A DNA stretch of 64,000 nt from Pseudomonas tensinigenes. Lineage in GTDB: Bacteria; Pseudomonadota; Gammaproteobacteria; Pseudomonadales; Pseudomonadaceae. The stretch's first letter is position 1. Each line of letters opens with the position of its first letter. The translations under genes and the position numbers were made by a program. This document shows positions 27,045-36,639 of this stretch, in pieces. The notes beneath the pieces were generated by a model. That model was not told the origin of the DNA and did no database searches. It was given only the letters and a program-made list of their open reading frames with translations. Location of the stretch: contig NZ_CP077089.1 of the NCBI RefSeq assembly GCF_014268445.2, positions 4,881,501-4,945,500 on the forward strand, given 5' to 3'.

Positions 27045-27073
27045 AAAAAAGGCCCGCACAATGCGGGCCTTTT
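27045..27073 (-). terminator. Rho-independent terminator of the DoxX gene
   Basis: AAAAAAGGCCCGCA, loop CA, TGCGGGCCTTTT: on the minus strand a perfect GC stem followed by a T-run, 17 bases past the DoxX stop. Confidence 0.9.
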
Positions 27074-27089
27074 CCTTGAGCCAGAGCGC

Positions 27090-27524
27090 TTAACCGGCGA
27101 TGGCGCGGTCCACCGAGAGCTTGCCGGCGCCTTCGATCAGCACGGCGAGGCTGCCACCGAGCAGGGCCAGCGCGAACTCGTAACCGTTGTTGGCCATAAA
27201 CAGACCGTTACTGATGTGTACGGTGAAGATTGCCACCAGCGACAGGAAGGTCAGACCCAATGCCGCCGGGCGTACCAGCAGGCCGATGATCAAGGCCAGG
27301 CCAGCGAAGAACTCAGTACCGCCCGCCAGCGTCGCCATCAGGTAGCCCGGGTGCAGACCAATGCTGTCCATGTACTGCGCGGTGCCCGCCAGACCATAAC
27401 CACCGAACAGACCGAAAAGTTTTTGCGAACCGTGAGCCGCGAAGATCACGCCGACAGCGATGCGCAGGATGGTCAGACCGTAGCCAGCGCGGGTGAACAG
27501 TACTTTGTTGATCAGAGAGCTCAT
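27090..27524 (-). CDS. DoxX family membrane protein
   Basis: A 144-residue protein with four hydrophobic helices. It starts MSSLINKVLFTRAGYGLTIL, with the family motif GVIFAAHGSQKLFGLFGG near 29-46 and GGTEFFAGLALIIGLLVRPA near 68-87. DoxX-like proteins include quinone-linked or thiosulfate-oxidation subunits and respond to redox stress; here the substrate is unknown. AAGGA stands 7 bases upstream. It lies 112 bp downstream of the transglycosylase gene on the same strand, with an AT-rich gap that may hold its own promoter. Confidence 0.9.
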   Translation of the reverse strand: MSSLINKVLFTRAGYGLTILRIAVGVIFAAHGSQKLFGLFGGYGLAGTAQYMDSIGLHPGYLMATLAGGTEFFAGLALIIGLLVRPAALGLTFLSLVAIFTVHISNGLFMANNGYEFALALLGGSLAVLIEGAGKLSVDRAIAG

Positions 27525-27636
27525 GGGGCATTCCTTGTTTTTGCTAGAAGTTATGTGTGTTGGTTGGCCGCTATATTAATCAGTAAATTTCATGTTAAAA
27601 GCGCAAATATTCCGCCATAACAATCAGTTTATTAGA

Positions 27637-29058
27637 TCATTTCCGTGAGACGACTTTTTGCGCCCCGGGCTCCAACGACTCCCGCTCCCGGTCGAACGCC
27701 AAGTAATACTTGTTCACGCTATTAACATAGCTGACCGGCCCCATTCCTACCTGCTCCATGGCGATGCGCTCGACCTGGAAGAACCACTGGTTAGGATTCA
27801 GCCCCCGGCGTCGGGCCTCAGCGCGCATGCCCTGCACGCGCTCGGGGCCGATGTTGTAGGCCGCCAAGGTAAAGGCCATGCGCTCGCGCTCATTGAGCTT
27901 GGGGCTGTTGAAGAACTTGCGGCGGATCATCGCCAGATATTTGGCCCCGGCCTGCACATTCGCATCAAGATTCTGAATGTTGCTCACGCCGACTCGCTGA
28001 GCGGCGGACGGGGTGATCTGCATCAGCCCGGTCGGGCCACTGCCGCTGCGGGCATTGGGTTGCAGGCGTGATTCCTTGAACGCCAGTGCGGCCAGATTGA
28101 GCCAGTCCATGTTCTGCGCCTGCGCGTGCTTTTGCAGGGTCGGGCGCAGTTTTTCCAGGCGTTGGCGGTCAGCCTTGGCCAATGGATAGTGGACTTGATA
28201 GAGACGGCGATAGATGCGCAGAAACGCGGCATCTTCGTTGGACGGTTTCTTGTAACCACCGAGGAAGCGATCAATGCTCGCACGCAACATCGCAGCATCG
28301 CGGCGTACAAACCAGTATTCCTCGCCCGGCTCGCTGATCATCAGTTGCCGGTCAAAGCGCAGTTTCGGCAGGATCTTGCCCCAGCGTTCGGCAATCGGCT
28401 GCTCAACGATGGTCAGGTGAAAAATCCCGCCCTGAACCATCTCCAGCACATCTTCGACCGCCAGCGTCGGATCAACCCATTCGATCTTGATCGGCGCCAG
28501 TTTGTGCAACGCCAGTTTCTGGTTGAGCTGACTGACCGCCTCCCCCGCCGCACTGCCGGTCGGCAACGCCAGGGTTTTGCCGGAAAGCTGCTCGACTTTG
28601 GTGTAGCGCCGCTCACCTTTGATCCCGACCAGCACCAGCGGTATGTTGCTGGCGATCGGTTCGCTGCTGGCCACGGCATAACCAGGTTGCAGATCGAGCA
28701 ATTCACCCGGTGCGACCAGATCACCTTCGCCACGCTGCAAGGCGCCGAGCAGTTGATCCTTGGCTTTGGGAATGATTTTGAGGGTAAGTTGCTGGCCATC
28801 GCGGGCGTGGCCGTTGAGGTATTGCTCGAAGGCGCGCAGGCGATGGTATTCGACGCCGATGGCCTGACCCTGAACTTCACCGGAGCTGTTGCGGCTCTGA
28901 TTGACCAGCACGCGCAACACGCGGCTGCTGCGAATCTCGGACAAGTCCCGCACCTTGGCCGCCGGAACGGCTTGCAGTGGCCCGGGCAGGCGCGCAACCG
29001 CCGTCATCGGCAGCAGTAACGATCCACACAACAGCAGCAAAACCGAGGGACGAACCAT
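27637..29058 (-). CDS. mltF: MltF-like lytic murein transglycosylase
   Basis: A 473-residue exported enzyme. After a signal sequence (MVRPSVLLLLCGSLLLP), a family 3 solute-binding-type domain (about 45-275) is followed by a lysozyme-like SLT domain (about 290-450). The catalytic glutamate is E329 in LAFKESRLQP, with GSGPTGLMQITPSAA and AAYNIGPERV completing the SLT motifs. It cleaves glycan strands to 1,6-anhydro ends; the binding-like module is thought to sense muropeptides. GGAGAG supports ATG 29058. P. aeruginosa has two MltF paralogues, and this could be the second one. Confidence 0.9.
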   Translation of the reverse strand: MVRPSVLLLLCGSLLLPMTAVARLPGPLQAVPAAKVRDLSEIRSSRVLRVLVNQSRNSSGEVQGQAIGVEYHRLRAFEQYLNGHARDGQQLTLKIIPKAKDQLLGALQRGEGDLVAPGELLDLQPGYAVASSEPIASNIPLVLVGIKGERRYTKVEQLSGKTLALPTGSAAGEAVSQLNQKLALHKLAPIKIEWVDPTLAVEDVLEMVQGGIFHLTIVEQPIAERWGKILPKLRFDRQLMISEPGEEYWFVRRDAAMLRASIDRFLGGYKKPSNEDAAFLRIYRRLYQVHYPLAKADRQRLEKLRPTLQKHAQAQNMDWLNLAALAFKESRLQPNARSGSGPTGLMQITPSAAQRVGVSNIQNLDANVQAGAKYLAMIRRKFFNSPKLNERERMAFTLAAYNIGPERVQGMRAEARRRGLNPNQWFFQVERIAMEQVGMGPVSYVNSVNKYYLAFDRERESLEPGAQKVVSRK

Positions 29059-29294
29059 CCACTCTCCGGAAAGAATAGGGGGCGATTTCATCTTTAAAAT
29101 GTCGAAATCACCGACGAAAACAGAGCGCCATGAGCGCTGGCAACGTGCGAGAGACTGGCACAGTAATGGCACTTCTACCAAACCGGTCTGCGTCGCGGCA
29201 TCAACAGACAGCTATAACTTGTTGTAGTTCTTGGCTTTTCTTATGAATCTACAGCTCTGGTATGCTTTCCGGCCTTCGGCCCGAGGTAGCAACC

Positions 29295-30101
29295 ATGCAA
29301 CTCATCGATATCGGCGTCAACCTGACCAATCCCAGTTTCGCCGACAAACATCAGGCCGTGCTTGATCGCGCCTATGCCGCCGGGGTTTGCCAACTGGTGC
29401 TGACCGGCACCAGCGTCGAGGGCAGCGAACAGGCTCTGGAGCTGTGCCAGCAACTGGATGAGAGCGGTCAACGGCTGTTCGCCACCGCCGGTATTCATCC
29501 GCATTCGGCCAGTGACTGGAACGCTGACAGCGCCCGTCGTTTGCGAAGCCTGTTGCAAGAAAAAAATGTAGTCGCCGTGGGTGAATGCGGGCTGGATTTC
29601 AACCGTGATTTCTCGCCGCGCCCACAGCAGGAAAAAGTCCTCGAAGAACACTTGGCGCTGGCCGTTGAACTGCAATTGCCGGTGTTTCTGCATGAGCGTG
29701 ATGCCAGCCAGCGTTTGCTGGAAATCCTCAAAGGCTTCCGCGATCAACTGCCCGCCGCGGTGGTGCATTGCTTCACCGGCGAGCAAAAAGCCTTGTTCAG
29801 CTATCTCGACCTGGATCTGCACATCGGCATCACAGGCTGGATCTGCGACGAACGCCGTGGCACGCATTTGCATCCGCTGGTGAAAGAGATCAAACGCGGG
29901 CGCTTGATGCTGGAAAGCGACGCGCCTTATCTGCTGCCGCGCACCCTGCGACCGAAACCGAAGAACGGCCGCAATGAACCGGCGTATCTGACCGAAGTGC
30001 TGCGTGAAGTGGCGTTGCATCGCGGCGAGACCGAGGAAGATCTGGCGGCGCACACCACTGCGTGTGCCCGCGCGTTCTACAACCTCCCCGCCCTCTCCTG
30101 A
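29295..30101 (+). CDS. tatD: TatD family metal-dependent DNase
   Basis: A 268-residue TIM-barrel hydrolase. The start [15 protein letters not shown] is the TatD-specific version of the N-terminal metal site, as in E. coli TatD. It is followed by [12 protein letters not shown], the glutamate site [29 protein letters not shown] and the aspartate in [13 protein letters not shown]. Members have 3'-5' exonuclease activity and help DNA repair or degradation. A GAGG 8 bases upstream supports ATG 29295. A REP pair follows. Confidence 0.94.
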   Translation: MQLIDIGVNLTNPSFADKHQAVLDRAYAAGVCQLVLTGTSVEGSEQALELCQQLDESGQRLFATAGIHPHSASDWNADSARRLRSLLQEKNVVAVGECGLDFNRDFSPRPQQEKVLEEHLALAVELQLPVFLHERDASQRLLEILKGFRDQLPAAVVHCFTGEQKALFSYLDLDLHIGITGWICDERRGTHLHPLVKEIKRGRLMLESDAPYLLPRTLRPKPKNGRNEPAYLTEVLREVALHRGETEEDLAAHTTACARAFYNLPALS

Positions 30102-30117
30102 CACACCGAAATTCCCC

Positions 30118-30210
30118 TGTGGGAGCGAGCCTGCTCGCGAAAGCGGTGGTTCAGATGGCAATGATGTTGGCTGACACGCCCTCTTCGCGAGCAGGCTCGC
30201 TCCCACAGGG
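30118..30210. repeat. REP/BIME element
   Basis: Inverted pair of the GCGAGCCTGCTCGCGA repeat about 50 bp apart, between tatD and the chemoreceptor gene. Confidence 0.9.
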
Positions 30211-30311
30211 GGCGATGTGTTCTTTTGATATGTATCAAGATCCGCGGATCTGCATAGCGGCACAATAATGGCACCTTGCCAAAACTGTTTCCGCTATCAG
30301 AGAAGACCTCC

Positions 30312-31793
30312 ATGGGTGCCTGGCTTAGCAATATCTCGCTGAAATACAAATTCTGGGCGGTCAATGCGGTCGCCTTCGTTACTACCCTGCTGCTGGTGCT
30401 GTACGCCGTGCAGCTCGAACAACAGGCGCGCAGTCACGCGTCACAGGCCTCGGCGCAAGCCCAGGCACAACTGCTCAAAGCCTGGCCGGCCGGGCAACCG
30501 CTGCCGAAGACCGATCAGGTGCTGACCTTCAAGCGTGGCGAAGCACCGCGCCTGAATGATCAACCCTTGCTGGAAATAACTGAAAGCAACGGCTGGAACG
30601 AAATCAATCACCTACCGCTGTTCGGTGACAACCCATTGATGGGCGCCGAAGTGTTCAGCCGCGCCGATGGCCAGCAGGTCGCGGTGATTGCCTACGGCCC
30701 GAGCCTGAGTCAGGTGTTCAGCGAGCGTTTCGCCAATTACGCAGTGGCGGTGTTCATCCTGATGTTCGCCATGCTGTGTGCCTCGCAACTGTTGATCCGC
30801 TTCCTGCTCAGCCAGCTCAACACCTTGAAAGACGTGATGCTCCACGTCGAAAAAAGCGGTGATCTCTCGGCCCGAGTGCCATTGGCGGGCAAAGATGAAG
30901 TCGGGCAGATGGCCAATGCGTTCAACGCGATGCAGGCCGGTTATCAGCGCGTTGTCAGCACCGTGGCCAACACCGCACGGCAACTGGATGTCGGTGCGGC
31001 GCGGCTGGCCTCGAGCATGAACGAAGTGCGTAACGGCATGCTCGGCCAGCAGAGCGAAACCGATCAGGCCGCTACCGCGATCAATGAAATGACCGCCACG
31101 GTTTATCACATCGCCCAACACGCCGGCGCCACCCGCGACCTGTCGCAGACCGCCGATGGTCTCGCCGGCAGCGGTCAGCAAGTGGTCGCGCGAGTGCAGC
31201 ACTCGATTGCCGGGCTCTCCAGCGGCGTACAGCAGACCGCCGAGATGATTCAACGGCTGGCCGAAGACAGCCAAAAAATTAATGGCGTGGTCAGCGTGAT
31301 TCACAGCATTGCCGAGCAGACCAATCTATTGGCGTTGAACGCTGCGATCGAAGCGGCCCGCGCCGGTGAAATGGGCCGAGGGTTTGCCGTGGTCGCCGAT
31401 GAAGTGCGCAATCTGGCCAAACGAGTACAGACTTCGACTGACGAGATCACCACCATGGTCTCGGCGTTGCAGGCCGGCACCCGCGACGCGGTGGATTTCA
31501 TGCAGGAGAGTTCGTACAAGGCCGACGATTGCGTGCAGCAAGCACAAGAGGCCGGCGAGGCGCTGGCGGAGATCACCGGAGCGGTGGCGCAGATGCGTGA
31601 GAGCAACACGCAGATTGCCGTGGCGGCGGAGCAGCAAAGCCAGGTCGCCGAGGAGATGAACCGGGCGGTGGTAAGTATTCGCGATGTGACCGAGAACACC
31701 GTGCAGCAGACGGTGGATTCGGCGACCACGAGTAATGAATTGGCGACGTTGGCTGGGGAACTGAGCAAGGCCATAGGTCAGTTGAAACTCTGA
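30312..31793 (+). CDS. Methyl-accepting chemotaxis protein
   Basis: A 493-residue transmembrane chemoreceptor. Transmembrane helix 1 is at about 17-34, and a small periplasmic domain (about 35-140) holds [20 protein letters not shown]. Helix 2 is at about 143-168 and a HAMP domain at about 170-220 ([20 protein letters not shown]). The methylation and signalling helices follow, with the hairpin tip [19 protein letters not shown] near 333-351. There is no C-terminal CheR-binding pentapeptide. The sensor domain is short and unlike the common Cache folds, so the ligand cannot be predicted. Confidence 0.95.
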   Translation: MGAWLSNISLKYKFWAVNAVAFVTTLLLVLYAVQLEQQARSHASQASAQAQAQLLKAWPAGQPLPKTDQVLTFKRGEAPRLNDQPLLEITESNGWNEINHLPLFGDNPLMGAEVFSRADGQQVAVIAYGPSLSQVFSERFANYAVAVFILMFAMLCASQLLIRFLLSQLNTLKDVMLHVEKSGDLSARVPLAGKDEVGQMANAFNAMQAGYQRVVSTVANTARQLDVGAARLASSMNEVRNGMLGQQSETDQAATAINEMTATVYHIAQHAGATRDLSQTADGLAGSGQQVVARVQHSIAGLSSGVQQTAEMIQRLAEDSQKINGVVSVIHSIAEQTNLLALNAAIEAARAGEMGRGFAVVADEVRNLAKRVQTSTDEITTMVSALQAGTRDAVDFMQESSYKADDCVQQAQEAGEALAEITGAVAQMRESNTQIAVAAEQQSQVAEEMNRAVVSIRDVTENTVQQTVDSATTSNELATLAGELSKAIGQLKL

Positions 31794-31798
31794 AGATC

Positions 31799-31876
31799 AA
31801 AAGATCGCAGCCTTCGGCAGCTCCTACAGGTGTACGCATTTCAATGTAGGAGCTGCCGAAGGCTGCGATCTTTTTT
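31799..31876. repeat. Inverted repeat of the GCAGCCTTCGGCAGCTCCTACA family
   Basis: AAGATCGCAGCCTTCGGCAG and its inverted copy, about 20 bp apart, ending in a T-run. It can double as a terminator for the chemoreceptor gene. Same family as 21764-21830. Confidence 0.9.
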
Positions 31877-31980
31877 GTCCATAATCCCTATGATGCCAAT
31901 AGCCAACCTTGATTCGCCGCCCTCCGCGCCCGGGCCTATTCTTCAACCATGAGTTCAACATGGATCGAGGAGTAGAAAAC

Positions 31981-32346
31981 ATGGGTAAACGTCACCCCAA
32001 CCTTCCCGCGTGGCAATGGCGCGCGTACCCGGGCAATCACCAGCACCCGACCAATCTGGTGTTGCACCTGATCGCCGTGCCGCTGTTCATCGTCGCGTTT
32101 CTGCTGATCGTCTCCGGGGTGTTCAGCCTGAGCTTGGCCAGTGTGGCCATCGGCGTGATCGGCATCATCGCGGCGCTGGGTTTGCAGCGTCATGGTCACA
32201 GCCTGGAGGCGCAAGCCTCCGAGCCGTTCAGTGATCGTAAAGATGCGGTGTCGCGGTTACTGGTCGAGCAGTTTCTGACTTTTCCGCGCTTCTTTCTCAG
32301 TGGCGGCTGGTGGCGCGCCTGGCGTGAGCGCCACCGTCGGCACTGA
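31981..32346 (+). CDS. Mpo1/DUF962-like membrane protein
   Basis: A 121-residue protein. The N-terminal YPGNHQHPTNLVLHLIAVPL carries the H and HPxN pattern of DUF962 proteins, and two transmembrane helices follow (about 25-45, 48-68). The C-terminal RHGHSLEAQASEPFSDRK and FLTFPRFFLSGGWWRAW complete the family layout. In yeast the homologue Mpo1 is an iron-dependent dioxygenase acting on 2-hydroxy fatty acids; whether this distant relative has that activity is unknown. GAGGAG lies 8 bases before the ATG. Confidence 0.7.
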   Translation: MGKRHPNLPAWQWRAYPGNHQHPTNLVLHLIAVPLFIVAFLLIVSGVFSLSLASVAIGVIGIIAALGLQRHGHSLEAQASEPFSDRKDAVSRLLVEQFLTFPRFFLSGGWWRAWRERHRRH

Positions 32347-32347
32347 G

Positions 32348-33142
32348 TCAGGCGAAGATTGTGACGGTCTGACGACTCATCGCAATCAATTCACCTTCAG
32401 CGCTCCACAACTTGGCGGCGACATGGCCGTAGCCGTCGGCGGCGTACTCGATGTCGGCGAGGTATTGGCACCAGTCCAGCGTGCTCAAGTCGCGTAACGG
32501 CTGAACGAATTCGATGGTCCAGGTCAGCGTGCTGCCCGGCGCAGGCTTCTTCAGATACGGCAACAGCGCGGGCGGCCATGCGTCCACCAGGGCCAACAGA
32601 TGCGCCTCATTGACCGGCTCTTCTTTGACATCCCCACGCAAGCGCACCCAGCCGCCCATCAGCCGCGATTGATTGCCGGTGAACGGCATCCCACCGACAC
32701 TCCAGCGCATCGCCAGATGACGCATGAATTCCGGGGTCACGCCTTTGATGTAAGGCAGCTCCTGGCATTCGTCCCAGTGTTTCATTGCCGGCGCCGGATA
32801 CGCTTCGACGGCAACCTCCGACGGCCGCGAGGCACCGAAGCTGCCTTGAATGATCGTTACCACCTGACCATTCTGCATCGCCCGGCCCATGACCTGGCTG
32901 ACGGCTTTGCCTTCACGCAGCACATCCACTTCAAAGCTCACCGGGACTTCAGGCTCGACCGGGCCGACAAAAGTGATCGCCAATGAACGCACCGGGCGAT
33001 CGGCCGGGACTTTCGCGCGCATGGCTTCGTATTGCAGCGCGGCAACCAGACCACCGAAACTGGCACGGCCCTGACCCCATTCGGCAGGAATCGTCAGTTC
33101 CGGTTGGCGGCGGACCGCATCGAGCAGATCGCTAAAGCGCAT
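32348..33142 (-). CDS. Acyl-CoA thioesterase-like (TesB-type double hotdog)
   Basis: A 264-residue protein of the thioesterase-like superfamily. The first hotdog unit has GRASFGGLVAALQYEAM near 25-41 and VPADRPVRSLAITFVGPVEP. The second covers about 140-264 with LTWTIEFVQPLRDLSTLDWC and DGYGHVAAKLWSAEGELIAM. It probably cleaves acyl-CoAs or acts as an ACOT8-like enzyme. It is convergent with the Mpo1-like gene, leaving 1 bp between the stops. Confidence 0.85.
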   Translation of the reverse strand: MRFSDLLDAVRRQPELTIPAEWGQGRASFGGLVAALQYEAMRAKVPADRPVRSLAITFVGPVEPEVPVSFEVDVLREGKAVSQVMGRAMQNGQVVTIIQGSFGASRPSEVAVEAYPAPAMKHWDECQELPYIKGVTPEFMRHLAMRWSVGGMPFTGNQSRLMGGWVRLRGDVKEEPVNEAHLLALVDAWPPALLPYLKKPAPGSTLTWTIEFVQPLRDLSTLDWCQYLADIEYAADGYGHVAAKLWSAEGELIAMSRQTVTIFA

Positions 33143-33270
33143 GGCAACCTCAGAAAACGAGAAAGGAATGCAGGGATCTTAACCAGAGCTGCAGAGCGCC
33201 GCAGCGTCTATTCCGGTCAAAGAGACTGACAGAAAGGCCTTACCAGGCTTCCTGACACACACAACACCCT

Positions 33271-33360
33271 GTGGGAGCGAGCCTGCTCGCGAAGAGGCCG
33301 TGTCAGTCGACATATTTGCCGTCTGAACCACCGCTTTCGCGAGCAGGCTCGCTCCCACAG
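33271..33360. repeat. REP/BIME element
   Basis: Inverted pair of GTGGGAGCGAGCCTGCTCGC, about 45 bp apart, between the thioesterase start and the CHAD gene end. Confidence 0.9.
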
Positions 33361-33380
33361 GAATCGTTGTGAATGGAGAG

Positions 33381-34136
33381 TTATTTGAAACAGGCTGAAC
33401 TGAGTTTTTCCAGCACGCGATCAGCCTTCGCTTCGGCGTTGATCATGGTCGCCTGCCAAGTGGCGACACAAGGCTGCAGATCCGCCTCCAGCTCAGCCTT
33501 CGCCAACCACTGCCAGCAATCGTGCCAGTCACCCAACGCGCCCTGGGCCGATTTCAATCGCGCCAGCGCCGCTTCGGGCAAGCGGTCCAGTTCGGGATAA
33601 GCTTCGATGCCGTACCGCACGCGCTTGATCAGCAAGCGCAAGCGATGACGGTCGTGAGCGGGATCGTGCAGTGCTTCGTCGAGTTTCTGCCATTGCTTGC
33701 CCAGGCGTTTTTCGATGCGCTTGTCCAAACCTTTGAGCAAGCCCTGACGTTGGGAAGCGCGCAGGAATCGCGGGAAAGCGTCGAGAATCATCAGCAGCGA
33801 AGCGACCTCGGCACTCGCCGCCAGCGCCGGATAGGCCTCAGCCATTTGCGCCATGCGCCGCTGCGCGGCTTGAGGCTGATCATGCTGAAGCAAGTACGCC
33901 GCCAGCACTTCACGATCACGCCATGGCGTGGTCAATTGGCCGACTGCCGAAGCGGCGTCTTCCAGTTGCTCGACGCCTGGCAAGCCGCGCAATGGCCGCA
34001 ACAGGCTGCGCAAGCGCCGCACCGTGGTGCGCAGATCGTGCAGCGCCTCGGGGTCGGTGCGTGCCGTCAATCGCGCCTGACAGGCCAACAGACGCACCTC
34101 CAGACTCAGGACATGAGCCACCAACCGGTCAATCAT
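33381..34136 (-). CDS. CHAD domain protein
   Basis: A 251-residue all-helical protein with conserved histidines and basic residues. Seen are DPEALHDLRTTVRRLRSLLR near 40-60, TPWRDREVLAAYLL, HDRHRLRLLIKRVRYGIEAY near 172-192 and GALGDWHDCWQWL. CHAD domains bind polyphosphate through such basic faces; unlike many relatives there is no fused CYTH triphosphatase domain. GGAG lies 7 bases upstream of ATG 34136. The role may be polyphosphate handling, by family inference. Confidence 0.88.
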   Translation of the reverse strand: MIDRLVAHVLSLEVRLLACQARLTARTDPEALHDLRTTVRRLRSLLRPLRGLPGVEQLEDAASAVGQLTTPWRDREVLAAYLLQHDQPQAAQRRMAQMAEAYPALAASAEVASLLMILDAFPRFLRASQRQGLLKGLDKRIEKRLGKQWQKLDEALHDPAHDRHRLRLLIKRVRYGIEAYPELDRLPEAALARLKSAQGALGDWHDCWQWLAKAELEADLQPCVATWQATMINAEAKADRVLEKLSSACFK

Positions 34137-34157
34137 GGGTTTACTCCGTAAACAGTT

Positions 34158-34215
34158 AGAAGCTGCAAGCTGCAAGCTCCAAGTGTGAGCGCCTACTACT
34201 TGTAGCTTGTAGCTG
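34158..34215. repeat. Short repeat with inverted AGCTGCAAGCTGCAAGCT arms
   Basis: AGCTGCAAGCTGCAAGCT near 34161-34178 is partly complementary to TTGTAGCTTGTAGCT near 34200-34214, each built of two 7-base units. It is probably another degenerate extragenic palindrome downstream of the lipoprotein gene. Confidence 0.5.
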
Positions 34216-34232
34216 AGATCTTGCCGCTGCTT

Positions 34233-34511
34233 TTATCGGCCGGCGCGGGATTCGCGAATGTAGAAACGCGCTTTCTCGGCTTTCTTGCTGCAGCCTTCGA
34301 AACCCTCGAATTGTTGCTGGGTCTTGGCGGCGGTCAGCAGCGACAACGCTTTGGAGTAGCTGACGGTGCCGGCAAAGCCTTCGGCCTTGGCCAGATCCAG
34401 TTCATGCCAGGCCGCGTCGAGCTGGCTACCGCAGCTGTCGCGGTAAGCGGTTTTACCGGCGCAACCGGCCAATACCAGAGCCATCAACGGCACACAGATC
34501 CAGGCTTTCAT
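34233..34511 (-). CDS. Putative small lipoprotein
   Basis: A 92-residue protein with a lipoprotein signal (MKAWICVPLMALVLAGC, lipobox LAGC, cysteine 17). The mature part has two further cysteines (DSCGSQ, EGCSKK) and helical, alanine-rich sequence (LDAAWHELDLAKAEGFAGT) reminiscent of DUF4398-like envelope lipoproteins. The ATG follows an in-frame GTG by one codon. Function unknown. Confidence 0.78.
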   Translation of the reverse strand: MKAWICVPLMALVLAGCAGKTAYRDSCGSQLDAAWHELDLAKAEGFAGTVSYSKALSLLTAAKTQQQFEGFEGCSKKAEKARFYIRESRAGR

Positions 34512-34727
34512 CACTCACACCTCAGAATAGGTCAACAGTCGTGCAGGTAAGACGGCTTGGTTGCGAAAAAGTGCCTCGCCGGCGGGTGAAACCGCGCAAC
34601 TGAGAAGGATAGCGCCGAAGGGTCATGCAGTATCGAAAAAACGACGTCACCGGCGCACTCAACGACCTCGGCGATTGAGCCAGCCCGACGATGGGTGCAT
34701 TGTGCAACCTTGTCGGGAGGAAGTTTG

Positions 34728-35765
34728 ATGAAAAAGCGTGTCGCACTGGTGCTGGGCTCCGGTGGCGCCCGGGGTTATGCCCATATCGGAGTCATTGAAG
34801 AGATCGAACGACGCGGTTACGACATCGCCTGCATTGCCGGGTGTTCGATGGGCGCCGTGGTCGGCGGGATCTACGCCGCCGGCAAGCTCGACGTCTACAA
34901 GAACTGGATCGAAAGTCTCGACTATCTGGATGTGCTGCGGCTGGTCGACGTGAGTTTTCGCCTCGGCGCGATTCGCGGCGAAAAGGTCTTCGGGCAGATC
35001 CGCAAGATCGTCGGCGAAATCAACATCGAAGACTTGCGCATCCCCTACACCGCCGTCGCCGCGGATCTCACCAATCAACAGGAAATCTGGTTTCAGGAAG
35101 GCTGCCTGCATCAGGCCATGCGCGCCTCGGCGGCGATTCCGAGTCTGTTCACGCCGGTGATGCAAGGCAATCGCATGCTGGTCGACGGCGGTATTCTCAA
35201 CCCGCTGCCGATTGTGCCGGTGGTGTCGAGCCACTGTGATCTGATCATTGCGGTCAACCTCAACTCGACCAACCAGCGTCACTACAAACTGCCGGTGATC
35301 CAGCGCCCGGCCGCGTTTCGTTCGCGCTTCGACAGCCTGATCAGTTCGCTGGGGTCGAAGATGCCGTTCCGCCGAACACAGGCCGAGCAACTGTTACGGC
35401 TTGAGCAGGAAGCGCTGCGCGCCGAGGCGGCGGATATCAATCCATGGCTTGAAGGCGCCGAGCCGGAGAGCCAGCAACCCGCCGCCGCACCCGAACGTGA
35501 AGGCGCACCGAAATCGGCGACCGGTTCGTTCATCATCGATAACGTCGGGCCAGCCTCGCTGCTGGATTTGATCAACCAGAGTTTCGAGGTGATGCAGACC
35601 TCGCTGGCGCAGTACAAGATTGCCGGGTATCCGCCGGATATTCTGATTAACGTGCCGAAGCGGGTGTGCCGGTTTTTCGAGTTTTACAAGGCGCCGGAGT
35701 TGATCGCATTGGGACGGGAGATTGCGCGGGATACGCTGGATCGGTATGACAGTGAGCAGGGTTGA
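34728..35765 (+). CDS. Patatin-like phospholipase (RssA-like)
   Basis: A 345-residue cytoplasmic acyl hydrolase. The glycine-rich oxyanion loop is VLGSGGARGYAHIG (residues 8-21), the nucleophile S40 is in GCSMGAV and the catalytic aspartate D153 is in LVDGGILNPLP, forming the Ser-Asp dyad of patatins. After about residue 190 there is a linker rich in Pro, Glu and Ala (about 240-270), then a helical C-terminal part. GGGAGGAAG precedes the ATG. It resembles RssA/YchK proteins, whose lipid substrate is not settled. Confidence 0.92.
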   Translation: MKKRVALVLGSGGARGYAHIGVIEEIERRGYDIACIAGCSMGAVVGGIYAAGKLDVYKNWIESLDYLDVLRLVDVSFRLGAIRGEKVFGQIRKIVGEINIEDLRIPYTAVAADLTNQQEIWFQEGCLHQAMRASAAIPSLFTPVMQGNRMLVDGGILNPLPIVPVVSSHCDLIIAVNLNSTNQRHYKLPVIQRPAAFRSRFDSLISSLGSKMPFRRTQAEQLLRLEQEALRAEAADINPWLEGAEPESQQPAAAPEREGAPKSATGSFIIDNVGPASLLDLINQSFEVMQTSLAQYKIAGYPPDILINVPKRVCRFFEFYKAPELIALGREIARDTLDRYDSEQG

Positions 35766-35796
35766 TCGACTGAAAAATCTCGATTGAATGCAATGC

Positions 35797-35872
35797 CCTC
35801 ATCGCGAGCAGGCTCACTCCTACAAGGGGAATGCATTCCAAATGTAGGAGTGAGCCTGCTCGCGATGAGGCC
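35797..35872. repeat. Variant REP/BIME element
   Basis: Inverted pair reading CTCATCGCGAGCAGGCTCAC then TCCTACA; the outer part GCTCACTCCTACA differs from the usual GCTCGCTCCCACA of the other copies in this window, on both arms. Confidence 0.88.
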
Positions 35873-35892
35873 AGAAAAGACAACACAACTAC

Positions 35893-36591
35893 CTACAGGC
35901 TGTTCTCACTCAACAACCGATAACCAACCCCGGCTTCAGTGACAATAAACCGCGGCCGCGTCGGATCATCCGCCAGCTTCTGCCGCAAATGCCCCACCAC
36001 AATCCGCAGATAATGGCTGTCTTCGGTATGGGTCGGCCCCCAGATGTCCTTGAGCAATTGCTGCTGGGTAATCACTCGCCCCGGATGCCGCGCCAGTTGC
36101 GCCAGCACCGCGTATTCCTTGCGGGTCAGCGCCACTTCGACACCGTCGAGCAACACCCGCCGATAGGCCAGATCCACCGTCAACGGGCCGAAACTCAATG
36201 CCGCCTGCTGCGCCTCCCCCGCCGGCGCCTGACGTAACAACGCGCGGACCCGAGCAAGGAATTCCTGAATGCCGAACGGCTTGGTCACGTAGTCATTGGC
36301 GCCGCCATCCAGCGCCTGGACTTTCTGCCCTTCGCTGGCGCGCACCGACAGCACCAGCACCGGCGCAGTGGCCCACTCGCGAAACTCGCGCAGCACTTGC
36401 TGGCCGTCCATGTCCGGCAGGCCGAGGTCGAGCACCAGCAAGTCCGGTTTGTTCAGCGCGGCCTGCGCCAACCCCTCGGCACCGGTGCCGGCCTCGAGCA
36501 CTTTGTAGCCCTGGGAAGCGAGGCTGATGCGCAGGAATTTGCGGATCTGCGGTTCGTCGTCGATGACCAAAATGGTCGCGGTCTGGCTCAT
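35893..36591 (-). CDS. kdpE: Two-component response regulator KdpE
   Basis: A 232-residue OmpR-type regulator. The receiver domain (about 5-120) has the acidic pair D11-D12, the phosphoacceptor D55 in LLVLDLGLPDMDG and the lysine in DYVTKPFG. The winged-helix output domain (about 130-228) contains ALTRKEYAVLAQLARHPGRV. It activates kdpFABC under potassium limitation after phosphorylation by KdpD, encoded 48 bp upstream. A KdpE-like box is at 44271-44287. Confidence 0.97.
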   Translation of the reverse strand: MSQTATILVIDDEPQIRKFLRISLASQGYKVLEAGTGAEGLAQAALNKPDLLVLDLGLPDMDGQQVLREFREWATAPVLVLSVRASEGQKVQALDGGANDYVTKPFGIQEFLARVRALLRQAPAGEAQQAALSFGPLTVDLAYRRVLLDGVEVALTRKEYAVLAQLARHPGRVITQQQLLKDIWGPTHTEDSHYLRIVVGHLRQKLADDPTRPRFIVTEAGVGYRLLSENSL

Positions 36592-36639
36592 GAATTCACA
36601 TCAACACAAATGATTGGCAAGAGAGTAGCGCAGTCGGCT